Source: Oopsacas minuta
Lineage: Eukaryota > Porifera > Hexactinellida > Lyssacinosida > Leucopsacidae
Assembly (NCBI GenBank): GCA_024704765.1
Contig: JAKMXF010000009.1
Span: 45,803-109,802, forward strand
DNA length: 64,000 nt
Direction of reading: 5' to 3'
Shown: positions 21,396-32,678 of the stretch, piece by piece
How positions within the stretch are numbered: position 1 is the first letter of the stretch
Layout: each line of letters opens with the position of its first letter
Notes under the pieces: model-generated
What the model saw: only the letters and a program-made list of their open reading frames with translations
Databases searched by the model: none
Told to the model about the DNA's origin: nothing
Position numbers and translations under genes: made by a program

Positions 21396-22704
21396 CAGGG
21401 TGGCTCCAAAGTTCTGATACAAACCATTTTGTCTATAATATTTATTCAGCATGACCTACATCATTGATTTTCTATATATAATTAATACATACTATTAGGA
21501 AGAGATTGTCTAGTCATTTATTCAATATAACCACCCTTTTTGAAATGACAGCCCTGAGTCTGTTCGGGAATCCTTCTACTGCGGCACGCAAAGTTTCTTG
21601 GGGTATCTTCTCCCATTCTCGACAAGGAAATCTTTAGAGAGCTAACTGTGTTGTGTGACACAGAACAAGCCTTGTTTTCCAAGATAGACCATACAGAATA
21701 GTCCATGGGATTTAAATCGGGACTGTATAGTGGCCATTCATCCTTGTGTATAAAATTGGGAATATTGTGCTTCAGCCAATCTTGGGTCGTATTGGCCGTA
21801 TGGGCGGGAACACCATCTTGTTGGAAGACAAATTACTGTCCAGAAAACATGGTCTGGCTCAGACCTTTTACCACAGGCTCTAATACAAGCTCTTGGTATG
21901 TTTTGGCATTGATTTTCACTCCTGGGGGGATGAAAATCAGTGGTGTCCGTCCAACAGCAGAAACCCCAGCCCAAACCATCACCGACAGCGGTTTCTTCAT
22001 CCGACTGATATATCTGAACTTATCAGGGATCGCTGAAACTGAGGTCGAGATGACTCTGTCGTTTTGGCTATTTGTAGCCTCTTCTATGGTGAAAATTTTC
22101 TCATCTGAGAAAAGGGTATTTTTGAGAACCCCAATAGCGTGTAGTGAAAGTAGGCTCTTGTTCCGGGACACTCTCTTTTCTTTCGCCGACCCAGATAGGA
22201 ATTGTACCTTCTTGCGTTTAAAAGAGCGCATTCCTAGGTCCCTTTTAACAACCTTTTGTATTGCTCGGCGAGATATATTGAGCTCCAAGGCCATTTTCCT
22301 CATCGAACGGTGTGGGTTCCGCCGAATCCGTTCTCGCACCACTTTCTTGAGAGCTGAGGTCGTTACAGAGCATGGACGACCAGATCTCGGCTTGTCTACA
22401 GTGTCCCCAGTTTCCTTATATCGATTTATCGTCCTGTAGATAAATGCCTACGTCCTTTTGCAATATTCAGCAGTTTCAAAATTTCTGAGGGACTTTTCCC
22501 CGCCACATGCAACTCAATAATTGCTGGCCTCTTAGATTCCATGGTCAATCACAATTTTTTTTCGAAATAGTATACACTAAATTAAAATAATATTTGTTAG
22601 GAAGCGTATAAGGTATGTCATGGAAGAGCAAACCATTGAGAATACTTCCTGATAATGGTTGTATATTAATTGTGATTTTGTATCAGAACTTTGGAGCCAC
22701 CCTG
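21396..22704 (-). mobile_element. Tc1/mariner-class element, 1309 bp, complete ends
   Basis: Perfect 28-bp terminal inverted repeats start with CAGGGTGGCTCCAAAGTTCT at both ends, each flanked by the TA target duplication (21394-21395 and 22705-22706). The length and ends are those of an autonomous Tc1/mariner-class copy. Its transposase, on the minus strand, is broken (separate entry). Confidence 0.93.
21518..22542 (-). pseudogene. Broken Tc1/mariner-class transposase
   Basis: The ATG at 22542-22540 starts a helix-turn-helix region (ESKRPAIIELHVAGKSPSEI). The frame breaks near 22440 and resumes (IYRTINRYKETGDTVDK, then SGRPCSVTTSALKKVVRERI). The catalytic core follows: TLFSDEKIFTIE (first Asp), an Asp in a frame-shifted block near 21820, and SPDLNPMDYSVWSILE near 21670-21710, giving a DDD-type rather than DDE triad. 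At least three frameshifts separate the pieces. The last segment runs to the stop at 21518. Confidence 0.88.
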
Positions 22705-23110
22705 TATGTGGGTTATTACACTATTACAAGAATGCTAAACTCGCAAACAAATGTTGAACGAGTGAGACATTAGTGGGAGAACGGCGTTCCCCCGCGTTCC
22801 CCCTGGAAAACATCACTGGAATAGATATTGCGTTAAAATAATTTAGAGAATGAATCTGACAGCTAATACAGCATAGCAACTAATTCTATATAAGGAATGT
22901 CTAGTTATAACTGGAACTAATTTACATGTTGAAAGCTATCTGACCTAACACATCCGTAATTCTGTGAGACAATAGTCTCGTGGTAGAGTTCAAGGAAATG
23001 AGACTAGTTGTAACTTTCTATTTCACCACTTGACACCTGAATAATTAACATATGAAATGGTATAAATACAGTCTGTATATGAGACTAATCATAAACAGAA
23101 CAACAAACAA

Positions 23111-24265
23111 ATGGCCGCCAAATTCCCAGATGAAATTCCTACCAACCATTTCGAACAAGTGGAACAGATGATCCATTCCACCTTCGAGAAGCTTATTAGG
23201 ATTGCGACAGAGGGAGAGATCAGCTGCTTGTCCAACTATCCGATATCAAGCAGGACTATCTAAGAAAGGAGAATACAAGAAAGAAACAAGTAGCAGACTT
23301 GGAGAAGATGATCAGACAATTAATGGAAACTAGCATTCAACAGAATGAAGTAGTAAAGTTCCAAAAAGATCAAATAAAGAATTGGAGAAAGGAACAAAAG
23401 AAATACGAAATAGCAACACATATCCCAATCCCTTCCTTCTACCCTGGGCCTAGACTCTCTCCTAGAACAGCTGGAGAAGTTAGGGTCTATTCAGGATACA
23501 ACTGTACCCTACAGAAACAAGACAGAGCCCATCAGAAGGATTGGCAAACATGGAAAAAAGAAAGGAAAGCTGTATTACCCTGATGGACTAGCTCTAGATG
23601 GAGATAAGATCTATATAGCAGATGCAAACAATAGAAGAATACAGATCTTATCTACAGAGGGTAAGTTCATTCAAGAATTTGGTAAGGAGCAGCTAATGCA
23701 TCCATACGGTATCGCATCATTTAACGAATGGGTGTTTATAAGTGATTTGGGACTTGATGCTGTATTTAAATTCTCTATTACAAATTACAAATTAATTAAG
23801 AGTGTTAAGGGAGTTGTTAGTTACCCTATTGGTCTAACAACTGGCACATATGGAGAAGTGTTAGTTGCAGATTCTACTAATAATAGAATTGCAGTATTCA
23901 GCTCTGATTTAGAATATATAAGAGAAATAGGAAAAGACAAACTTATAAATCCGGGTGACGTCAAAATAAATAATAATAAGATATTCGTAGCAGACAAAAA
24001 TAAGATTAATAATATACATATATTCTCTAAATCAGGTGATTTATTGAAAAGTTTCATAAAATTAGAAAATGGAGGAGGATATATTTGTATGTGTTTAGAT
24101 TTGTATAATAATATTATAATTAGCGATTATTTGGGAAATTCAATTAATATATTTAATAAAGATGGACAACTGATACAGAAAATCATATGTGATAAACTTA
24201 CAGGAATAGTTGTTAATAATAACTTTGATATTATTTGTGCTAGTGATGTAATAAATATATATTAA
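23111..24265 (+). pseudogene. Coiled-coil/NHL-repeat protein, frameshifted
   Basis: The ATG at 23111 opens MAAKFPDEIPTNHFEQVEQM, the same opening style as the intact NHL gene at 27930-29189 (minus strand). The coiled-coil part continues through 23299-23583 in another frame and returns (LDSLLEQLEKLGSIQ, RRIGKHGKKKGKLYYPDGLA) to the long frame that ends at 24265. The propeller part shows NHL-type units: IYIADANNRRIQILS, EVLVADSTNNRIAVFS, KIFVADKNK, NNIIISDYLGNSINIF. Two frameshifts, near 23210 and about 23450, break it. Only the last 189 codons, about four NHL units, remain open from an internal ATG. NHL propellers bind protein or RNA, and the partner here is unknown. Confidence 0.8.
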
Positions 24266-25131
24266 TTTCCTGTGTTGGTTATTATTAAATTATCATATTC
24301 ACACTTGTTTAATACAATAAAGAACTCCTGGGTCACTGGTTAATCCAGCAACTTAGTTACGACTACAGCCACTTAATTGGGTCAAAATGCTATGTTGTTC
24401 CGTGGTGACACTATAAAGAGGTGTTACATAAATTCTTTGATATGTAAATAAGTCACCTTCGCTAATTCATCAAATTCTCCGAATTATCAATTCAACAGTT
24501 CCACTAGCTCTTTAGCATCTATGGAGGAAGATAGCTTCGTGAACCCGCAGACATCAGCAAACAATATACTATAAATATATATGCCACTTTATGCCACAAT
24601 TATGTATGTCATAGGGAGATAAGGGTAAGAGATAGCAGGGGAAATTGGATTGGTCATGTTGACATAATTGGACCCTCTTCTAGAGCAGCAGTTCCCAATT
24701 TTTTCACTCATGGACCCCCTTCCGTGTACTGGAATACAAATCATGAGATCGTGTCTACCACTAAGGGGTCAATCGGCTCCAGGTATGAAATTATGATAGT
24801 CTCACCTGACAGATTCCACATGATATTTCAGTGGTCCTTAGACACAAATGGGTACATATGAAGTCCAGAATTGGACCCATGGTAACAACAAAACAGTCAA
24901 CTACAGTCGTATCTAAGCTTAATGTGCCGTTCATTCGTGCCGTTGGTTGAAAACGGCACGTTGACACAGGTATGGTGATTAGGTATGTCGAAATAGCGTG
25001 AGAAAGGGAGTGTAGCATGTTCTTTATGGCATATATCGCACTTGACCCTGAAGTATGTCTGCCAGCCATGAATCCATTTTCTTCGTATAGAGTAAGACTC
25101 CCTGCCAATACATTAGATCAAGACTCTAAAC
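24266..25131. other. Intergenic, no gene seen
   Basis: Non-coding sequence. A GCAGTTCCCAATTTTTTCACTCATGG-like tract near 24690 resembles one end of a hAT-type MITE; a similar GGTTCCCAATCT tract occurs in the SMC6 intron near 5820. I could not find the matching opposite end. Confidence 0.4.
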
Positions 25132-26048
25132 GGGGTGCATGCATTTGTTAGAATTTAGAAGTAGTCATTTGTTAGAATTTCTACAGTTTGCACTTGTTAG
25201 AATGGGTTTTTTCATATGTTTGCACTTGTTAGAATGGGTTTTTCATATGTTTGCACTTGTTAGAATGGGTTTTTTCGTAAGTTTGCATTTGTTAGAATGT
25301 TTTTTTTCGTATGTTTGCATTTGTTAGAATGGGGTTCCTTACTAAATGAATATGAATGAGTTTAATAGAGGGCACATGCATTTGTTAGAATCACGCAAAC
25401 CTTCATTTGTTAGAATCATTATAATTTGTCTTCTTGTGTCGCAATTTTCAAGCACTTCCTCATCTGTATGGATACGATAGTCCAATCAAATACCACACCA
25501 GTTATCCGAACGAGTGTACTCAAATGCTCATCTTCTCAGCTCAAGCCAAGCTAGCTAGATAACCCATGAAAATGCCAATTCTAGTACACGCTCACGTCAC
25601 TTCTAAATACTCTCATCAACTCACAGCATTGGAGTTGTGCATTCAACACTACATCATGAATGAACCATTCTAACAAATGCAAACATATGAAAAAGTCATT
25701 CTAACATGTGCAAACATATGAAAAACTCATTCTAACAAGTGCAAACATATGAAAAACTCATTCTAACAAGTGCAAACATATGAAAAACTCATTCTAACAA
25801 GTCCAAACATATGAAAAACTCATTCTAACAAGTGCAAACATATGAAAAACTCATTCTAACAAGTGCAAACATATGAAAAACTCATTCTAACAAGTGCAAA
25901 CATATGGAAAACTCATTCTAACAAGTCCAAACATATGAAAAACTCATTCTAACAAGTGCAAACATATGGAAAACTCATTCTAACAAGTGCAAACTGTAGA
26001 AATTCTAACAAATGAATACTTCAAAATTCTAACAAATGCTGCGCCCCC
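25132..26048. mobile_element. Foldback-like element with inverted arrays of 31-bp repeats
   Basis: The outer about 75 bp at the two ends are inverted copies (GGGGTGCATGCATTTGTTAG versus GGGGCGCAGCATTTGTTAG after complementing). Inside, a left array of about 5 units (about 25180-25345) and a right array of about 11 units (about 25665-25995) share one 31-bp unit (CATTCTAACAAGTGC + AAACATATGAAAAACT) in opposite orientation, with about 320 bp between. CTCTAAAC occurs immediately outside both ends (25124-25131 and 26049-26056), an 8-bp target duplication. Tandem short repeats within long inverted ends are the architecture of Foldback elements. The superfamily is not proven; an 8-bp duplication would also suit hAT. 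No coding sequence. Confidence 0.82.
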
Positions 26049-26421
26049 CTCTAAACTTCATTATCCCTGGTCCAGTGAAATTGACTCAGTGATCAGACCT
26101 TATATCTTTGGTGGGCTATGGTTGAGTTTATGAATACATAGATGCAGGGGGATTACCCGACGGGACACTGGGAATTTCCCGGTGGGCAGGTTTGATTGGA
26201 GTCGTAGTGTCTCCGACAGACCCTAACATGGGATTTGTTTTAAATCTCCATGTGAGTCCTAGTGTTTGTTTCACCCATACGTGACAAACTTTGTCTAACA
26301 TATGTCTAGACAAAAGGCTAGTATTCCTTACAAAGTGTATATTTCCCCTAGAACATTTGTAGAGAGGTCAAATCATAATTTTCCGATCGATCGCTACGCT
26401 CCTTAAAGAATCCATATACGG

Positions 26422-29400
26422 TTAGCAGGTATGATCACTATTCAGTATAGACTGCTGGGGATACAGAGATTTGACCATGGATGAGTGAGAAGTGGGTAAT
26501 GAGCTCAAAGGATCAAGAGAAGTAATTGATTGGCTGTCGATAGACATTTGATTGGTCAGTTTACTCCCTAGACATGAATCTGCTTGGGAAACTGAAATTT
26601 GGAATGCAGAGGATGGTCGTAACTTAACAGGGGTAAATGCTGTCAGCTCAGATGGCAGAATTATGTCCGGTTTCTTCTCCAACAAATCCCACAGCTGTCC
26701 AACCTGACTCTGACCCTCTTTAGGCCTATCTTGGAAATCCACTGGGTCTCTGGTAACTCTAGCATCTGATTGGTTAGGGAGTAATAAGATAAAATCTTGT
26801 TTGTTCTTAATTTGTCTTAATTCTTCTTTTATTTCTGTCAGAGCTGTAGTTACACAACACCTATTGAATTATATCATAAAATATACACAAGGGTTTCTAT
26901 GGCTACAAATTTCAGTATAATAACACCTGCATAAACTGACACTCGTTGGGACATGAATATAGTGTAGTTTAACAAATTGTCGGAAGCTATTCACATCAGA
27001 AATAGCGCTTCAGGTTACAGAGGTATTCCGGATTATACAGGTGTCTGTTTACGCAGGTTCCACTGTACTCAAATTGACTATTGTCAAAATGGTCATAGAA
27101 GATCAAACTTGCCAAAATATGACGTAATAATCTAAGTATATACTATTAAAACGCAATTAATCTGGGTATATATTAGCAGGCACTCTGAAAGGGGGGTCAG
27201 GAGGACAATTTGGCCTGGGTCTTAACCGCTTAACGACGAAATACATGACGTATTTATCACCTTTTTGGATTTCCAAAAATCACATTATTAGGCACTAAAT
27301 AGCCAATATATATGTTAGATGGGTGAAATTGGAATTACAGAAATTCCTCAATATAACCTATTGTTTGGTTGTTTGTTTGTTGTTTACTAGCTATGTACTT
27401 ACTTCTTGTGAATTAGTAGATATAATATTGTTTATCTTTTCCAAAAGAGGTTCGAATTTTAGAACAATATCATTCTGTTTCTGTGACACATGATCAAACA
27501 GCTGATTGAGTCTGTTGACACCTTCTTGTGATGATTTCTCTATTAACTCAATTCTAGTTAATAGATTAGCTTCTACGAGCTTAATCAGCTGAGAAGTGTA
27601 TACTGTATTTTGATTGGTTGTCTGTAAATGAGTAGACAGCTGTTATATACTCGTGTTTTGATTGGTTGTCGCCTATTAATAGAAGATATTCAGAAACACT
27701 CATGTACCAATTGGACAGTATTTAGGCGCCGAAATTAGAATTTTGAACCTTTGACATTTGTCATGCATAGGTCAGAGAATTTAGAAAGTAGCCCCCTGTC
27801 CTTGCCCCCTCCCAAGGGTACAAATATTCACTAGAGGTACCAGCTATGATCCAAAGTATTCAATAAATATATCAAATATTTACTTCAAAAATATTAGAAT
27901 TTTAGCGAGTATTTTGCGACAAAATGAAATCAAGCAGAAAATATTTGTAAACAGAAATTATTGTTATTAGAAACACAAATTATTTTTGTGTTGTTGTGTA
28001 TTATAATTCCGAAAGGGGAGTCAAACATTCCAGCTTTATGTCCTCTCTGTCCTATCTCGTGTAGGAGGTCTCCTTCTGGTGAGAATACTTTAATATTGCC
28101 AGTCCAGTAATCGCTTATGATAATGTTATTATGTCCGTCTAGACAGAAGAAGGATGCTCCTTCAACTTGCTTTCCTGTTCCTCTGGTAAGCAATGTGCGG
28201 GACTTCTCTCCTGAGAGAGTAAACACATGAATACATGGATTGTCTTTCCAGCTCAACACAAACATTTCATTGGTTGTGTATTTAACATCAATAGGTGTAG
28301 TCATGGTTTGGTGTCGTAGCGTGTCTTGAAATACCAGATTAGTTGTTAGTATTTGTAGTCTGTTGTTGTTACGATCTGGAACATAAAGGTGTGTATTAGG
28401 AGAGATGGCGGGTTGTTTAGGAATATTGAACTCTTCACTACCAGATCCTTCCTTACCTACTCGCTTTATCATAGTTAGTTCTGGCAGCTCGTATAAGAAG
28501 ATAGCGTGATGTTCTATGTCTGTAACATAAATGTTATCCTCGTGGATTAGAATGCCCCATGGATATTTCAGGTGTTGATTACCGAAATGGTTGAGATAGT
28601 CTCCTGACTGAGAGAATATTTGTATACGACTGTTGCCCACATCTGCCACATAAATGTGTCCAGATTCAGGTTCAATTGCGACACCTCTTGACCCATTAAA
28701 CTCCCCAGGAGCTGATCCTTTTTTCCCAACAGCAACAATGGGCTGTTGGAAATTAGCGTACTTTGGGATTACTGGTATATGAGGGATGGAATGGATTTCT
28801 TGTTGGCTGATCTCTCCTAGACGGTTAATGCTCCTCTCGAGGTCTTGTGTATCACACAAGAACCTCAGTACATGAGGTGGTGGTGTGTTGAGGTGGAGTT
28901 CTGCTAGTTTTGTTTGCATTTCTGCCACAAATCTATCTGAAATGGAGTGAAGTTTATTGTGTGTCATTCTACCTTCTACAAGAGCTCGGGTCTCTTCCAG
29001 CTGTTGCTTCATTTCCTGATACGCTACCTGATTAGCTCTTGTTTCTTCTTGTTTATTTCTTAAATTGGTTAAGAGATGGATTCTTCTCTGATTGAGTAGG
29101 AATATCATCCTGTCAATTGATTGGTTGATTTCTTGTTCTAAGGGGTCTACAATTGGCACTGGGATTGGCCCAGGAAATTGTGTCGCCATATGAGAGTTGT
29201 AAAGTTTAAATTTGTTTGAATTTGTTTAGTTTTGTTTGATTTCAAATTTACTATATTTTATAGTTTGTAATATAAAACTGTTGAACTGACACAATTATTA
29301 AAATAGAATAATTATCAGTGGTTTGTGTCGTGTGACCTCTCCCATGTACTCTGGTCTTGTGACACAATCTTATTACAGATAATATTGTTTACTGGTTACC

Positions 29401-30278
29401 AATTTTATATTATTGCTGTGTCGTGTTCAGCCATCTGGATAGATTGTGGATTATTTGCTGAAAATATTTGGTTATTATATCTCAATGATTGTCTGTCTGT
29501 TTGTTTGTTTGTTTGTTTGTTTGTTTGTCCGTTGTCAAGGAAAGGATTTATGGTATGGAATTTTGAAATTGTCGCAAAACTATGTATTTATCGTGTTTAC
29601 AAGGAAGTAAATAGAATTCAAGAAAACTTCACTAAATATATCGAACATGCTGAATCCGATTTTCACACTTTGGATTAATCATATGTAAATTTATTGTTGT
29701 TTTTATGAATATAAAGTAAACAAATTTCACATTTGAGGTAGAATCATACTTTCAACGGCAGTACAGGGGTAATCGAGTATACTGAATCCGAATATGGTAT
29801 TGTAAACAACATATTGTCAACATTTGTTTACTTTTAGGTACATAAAGTAAACTCTGTTTATTTGTCTGTTGAATACCTCGAGCGCAATGCGACGAGTTCA
29901 TCGCAAAGCGATGAGCCAAAGGCTCGTATTTGGTTAAATTCTAATAAACTAATAATCAAAATAAATTACAGAAAACTCCTGTTATATTTATGGTTAAGGG
30001 ACTATGATAATTACTTCGATATAACTGATGAGATATATATGTAACCTTTACTGGTTGATACCATATTTGTATAATTTCACACTTCGATATAAGCGGGTAT
30101 TTTGATATATCCGTATTTGATATAACCGGAGTTAATTGTATAGATCCTGATATTTACACAACAGTTGTCAATAAATAACACAAACAATTGATACTATAAA
30201 TAGATATAATTACCTGGTTTAGGGCAGAAATGGCAGCATTTGATTGGCTACTCTGATTAATGACAGCTGTCTTATTCG
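26422..30278 (-). CDS. Putative multi-exon coiled-coil gene of unknown function (partial model)
   Basis: Three segments read as exons with plausible junctions. About 30210-30278 has phase 0, an acceptor TTCAG before TGCCCG and a donor CAG/GTAATT. 27412-27621 has an acceptor TTTACAG and a donor GAA/GTAAGT and encodes a heptad-rich helix including KLVEANLLTRIELIEKSSQE. About 26422-26867 encodes EIKEELRQIKNKQDF, then a Ser/Pro-rich tail ending at a stop at 26422. The first two junction phases agree. The last junction's phase does not resolve, so a small exon or an error is missing from my model. The 5' end was not found. There is no recognisable domain beyond the coiled coil. A complete NHL gene sits in the 2.6-kb intron on the same strand. 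Confidence 0.4.
26966..27071. mobile_element. Second, partial copy of the CAGTGRAACC MITE
   Basis: This shares AAATTGTCGGAAGCTATT with the element at 6859-6988 and ends with the inverse of CAGTGGAACCTG. It lies in an intron of the putative coiled-coil gene. The left end is not recognisable. Confidence 0.45.
27930..29189 (-). CDS. Coiled-coil/NHL-repeat protein, 419 aa, intact
   Basis: The single-exon frame starts at ATG 29189. Residues about 15-140 form a heptad-rich helix (QRRIHLLTNLRNKQEE, EMKQQLEETRALVEG), and about 150-419 form a six-unit NHL propeller. Clear blades include GVAIEPESGHIYVADVGNSR, NIYVTDIEHHAIFLYELP, HLYVPDRNNNRLQILTT and NNIIISDYWTGNIKVFSPEG. The layout is that of TRIM-NHL proteins without RING or B-box, so no ligase activity can be claimed. 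A second family member is broken at 23111-24265. No signal peptide or membrane segment; probably cytosolic and acting through protein or RNA binding (inference). It lies inside an intron of the putative coiled-coil gene on the same strand, although its own intact ATG-to-stop frame suggests an independent unit. Confidence 0.85.
   Translation of the reverse strand: MATQFPGPIPVPIVDPLEQEINQSIDRMIFLLNQRRIHLLTNLRNKQEETRANQVAYQEMKQQLEETRALVEGRMTHNKLHSISDRFVAEMQTKLAELHLNTPPPHVLRFLCDTQDLERSINRLGEISQQEIHSIPHIPVIPKYANFQQPIVAVGKKGSAPGEFNGSRGVAIEPESGHIYVADVGNSRIQIFSQSGDYLNHFGNQHLKYPWGILIHEDNIYVTDIEHHAIFLYELPELTMIKRVGKEGSGSEEFNIPKQPAISPNTHLYVPDRNNNRLQILTTNLVFQDTLRHQTMTTPIDVKYTTNEMFVLSWKDNPCIHVFTLSGEKSRTLLTRGTGKQVEGASFFCLDGHNNIIISDYWTGNIKVFSPEGDLLHEIGQRGHKAGMFDSPFGIIIHNNTKIICVSNNNNFCLQIFSA
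29490..29860. repeat. Dispersed repeat R1 (second copy) with TTTG microsatellite
   Basis: A run of seven or more TTTG units (about 29498-29527) is followed by the same unit as at 19920-20284 (GTCAAGGAAAGGATTTAT, ATATCGAACATGCTGAATCC, ATGTAAATTTATTGTTGT). A GGGGTAATCGAGTATACTGA core follows near 29767. It is non-coding and lies upstream of the intact NHL gene on its 5' side. Confidence 0.72.
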
Positions 30279-31860
30279 GGCACTGAATGTTTTCCGAGGT
30301 CAATTAGATAATGAAGGCATACCTTCCAACTCTTCTGTGGTGGTTTGCGAAAATCGAAGTAGGTGTGCCCCACTCTAATCAAGCCAACCCTTCTCTTCTA
30401 AAACCTTTAGTGAAAACTGACCCGGGAACAAAGTAGAAGGCTCACCCCGAAGACCCCCCAAAACACCACTGCAACTTTTTTGAGTTCACTGGATCGGAAC
30501 CTGACAATGGCTATGGCCGTATTTGAAGACTTTTTCCCGACCTGCCACGAGACGCTAATCCGCCACTGCATAGATGACACCAGACACCAGACACCCCACA
30601 CTTTTGCACATGACATAATAATGGCAGGGAGTATAATCTATCTTAGCCCAGACTATACCCTGTATATTCTGAGCTAGCCCACTTCATACCCTGAGTATAA
30701 TCTAGCTGTTACCGGTATAAGTGTGTTTGGGGTCCCAGTGAATTAGGACCACAACCTCCCAAAACGTTAGCTATTTGGCCTCTCCTTACCTATATCGCTT
30801 GTCTTTTTGGTATCCAAATTTCCCTAAAACGCGCTTACACCAGTGGCCCCAAAAATACGATCACACGGGAGCAAACATCGTTATTGACTTATAGTGCATA
30901 ACTATATTCTTTATTGATAAGACACCCTACCTATCCCTGACGAGAAAAGTGCTGGGACGAGTAGGAGGGCTCACATTAAAGACACTAGAAAGTTCTTTTT
31001 ACACACTTAAAGATGGAATATGCTATACAGATACACTCCCTTCAACTATCCTTGCTTCAGTTATGTCAGGTGGAAATAGTTAAGTTACCAAGCCCTGCTA
31101 TCTGCTTCCAAGGATGTGTCTACTAATCTGAGAGAGGTACTATACTCATACTCGACACTACACCGACTGGATTTTCACGAGATTACGTTATTTTCTGTAT
31201 CGACCGCATAGTTAGTCTCCGACACAGCTTGATTACATATTTGGATAACTCTGTGCCCTGGCCTGACACAGACTCTTCTAAGAAGTTCAGTAATCTCTCT
31301 ATTGATTGTCCGTACATCATCAATAATTTCTGTCAACCCTCGTGATCTTCTATCACTAGCTCTCACCAACCAAACATTCTTCACTCTCATATTTGACCGT
31401 TCTCTCTGGCACGAAATCTTCCAAACACACCCTCCTCTAACCCAAACTATAGGCCTATGCTACCTATAGAAATACTAGTAGATAACTAGTGTATTGTGTT
31501 ACGTCATTAAGTTCTAATACGAGCGCTATAGCGTAAGTATGTTGATGGCTATGAAGTATCCCTTAAGAGATGCTCGTGTGGTTTTGTTAGGAACCATGGA
31601 TGGTACCCAGTTCAACTGTAGGGTAGGCAAACGTGTATGAATCGGTTATTCTCCTTAATTTTATTCTTTACATTGCTCACAATTATTCTCCAATTTTATC
31701 ACTTAGGGTAGTACAACTTTCACCGTACCCCCGACCACTTGCCATTGTCCAGTGCGTCGAAAATTCTACTTTAAAAGTTATGTATGTCTTTTCTGACAAC
31801 TTATTGTTAATAATGTAAATTGTACTATATATTAATGTTAAACTATTCCAATTTAGTAGC
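30279..31860. other. Intergenic region, no supported gene
   Basis: This holds a stretch (30730-30860) with GGTCCCAGTG, TATATCGCTT and a GTGGCCCCAAAAAT motif that resembles sequence near 7090 and 8060, so it is likely repeat-derived. A 71-codon minus-strand frame at 31175-31390 (RGLTEIIDDVRTINREITEL) could be an upstream exon of the coiled-coil gene, but I could not place splice sites for it. No RNA gene recognised. Confidence 0.4.
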
Positions 31861-32331
31861 ATGAATTATTTACACACCCTGCGTATACTGACTGCACTAA
31901 CAGGTCTATCTGTATCTCTGTATACAGCTTATATATACAGACAGAAGCTGTATAATCCAGACTACAAGGCTCTATGCGACATAAGCGAGACAATTTCATG
32001 TAGTGACGCCATAAGATCAAGATATTCTAAAGGGTTTGGCTTGCTAGATGGGATATTAGATTCTGACAGTATTCTCAATATTCCTAATTTCATTTTAGGA
32101 ATCATTTTCTTTATACTTTATTCTCTGGTTACTGTGACTGAGTATTTTACATTTTTGCTGTTACCAGCTGCTACAATATCTGTCTGCATATCTATATACC
32201 TCTTCTATATCCTCAATCTAGTTATGAAGATACACTGTTTGGTATGCTACTTTTCTTATGCGATTAGTTTTGTTTTATTTCTTATTGAATTGAAATTAAG
32301 TTTTAATAGAACTGCAAATAAAGTTAAATAA
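31861..32331 (+). CDS. VKORC1: Vitamin K epoxide reductase (VKORC1/VKORC1L1-like)
   Basis: Integral ER-membrane enzyme that reduces vitamin K epoxide and quinone using paired cysteines; 156 aa (human VKORC1 is 163). All four expected cysteines are present with the right spacing: Cys39 and Cys47 in the luminal loop (CDISETISC), and Cys126-xx-Cys129 (HCLVC), the active-site CxxC. The family segment GFGLLDGILDSDSILNIPN is highly conserved, and four hydrophobic segments fit the known topology. It is a single uninterrupted exon starting at ATG 31861 after an AT-rich leader. It lies about 350 bp upstream of PNP on the same strand, but the two functions are unrelated. I cannot decide between VKORC1 and its paralogue VKORC1L1. 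Confidence 0.93.
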   Translation: MNYLHTLRILTALTGLSVSLYTAYIYRQKLYNPDYKALCDISETISCSDAIRSRYSKGFGLLDGILDSDSILNIPNFILGIIFFILYSLVTVTEYFTFLLLPAATISVCISIYLFYILNLVMKIHCLVCYFSYAISFVLFLIELKLSFNRTANKVK

Positions 32332-32678
32332 AAATAATGTATATTTTGTATTGTAGCATTCCTATTCTAATCTGTCTCTTGTTATTACAAGTTGAATAGT
32401 GATCAGCAACAAAAACTAATTAATTCTGTAAATTGATATTGTAGATGTCTGTATGCATTGTGAGTAGTACATTGTCCAGTTATTATCCATTATTTCCCTT
32501 CTGTTTACTGCATACTACAAAACTAGCGGGGCTGCTTTATCAAAAATTCGATAAGACTCCATCTCTCAATTTTCCAGTGAATGGAATATTCTCAAGCTAC
32601 TTTCTACTATATATCAATTATCACAATGCTATCATGTGTGTTATTTACTTGTATGTATATTATTATTCTGCTTAGCTA

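Noticed and set aside
24690-24780. GCAGTTCCCAATTTTTT tract as a complete hAT MITE
   Set aside because: Only one end is visible and no opposite end or 8-bp duplication was found.
25132-26048. Regular 31-bp repeats as a CRISPR array
   Set aside because: Units are directly tandem without unique spacers, the two arrays are inverted, and terminal repeats with an 8-bp duplication show a transposon.
26422-30278. Coiled-coil gene as the meiotic protein IHO1
   Set aside because: Only a general helix-then-Ser-rich-tail resemblance; no specific conserved motif could be matched.
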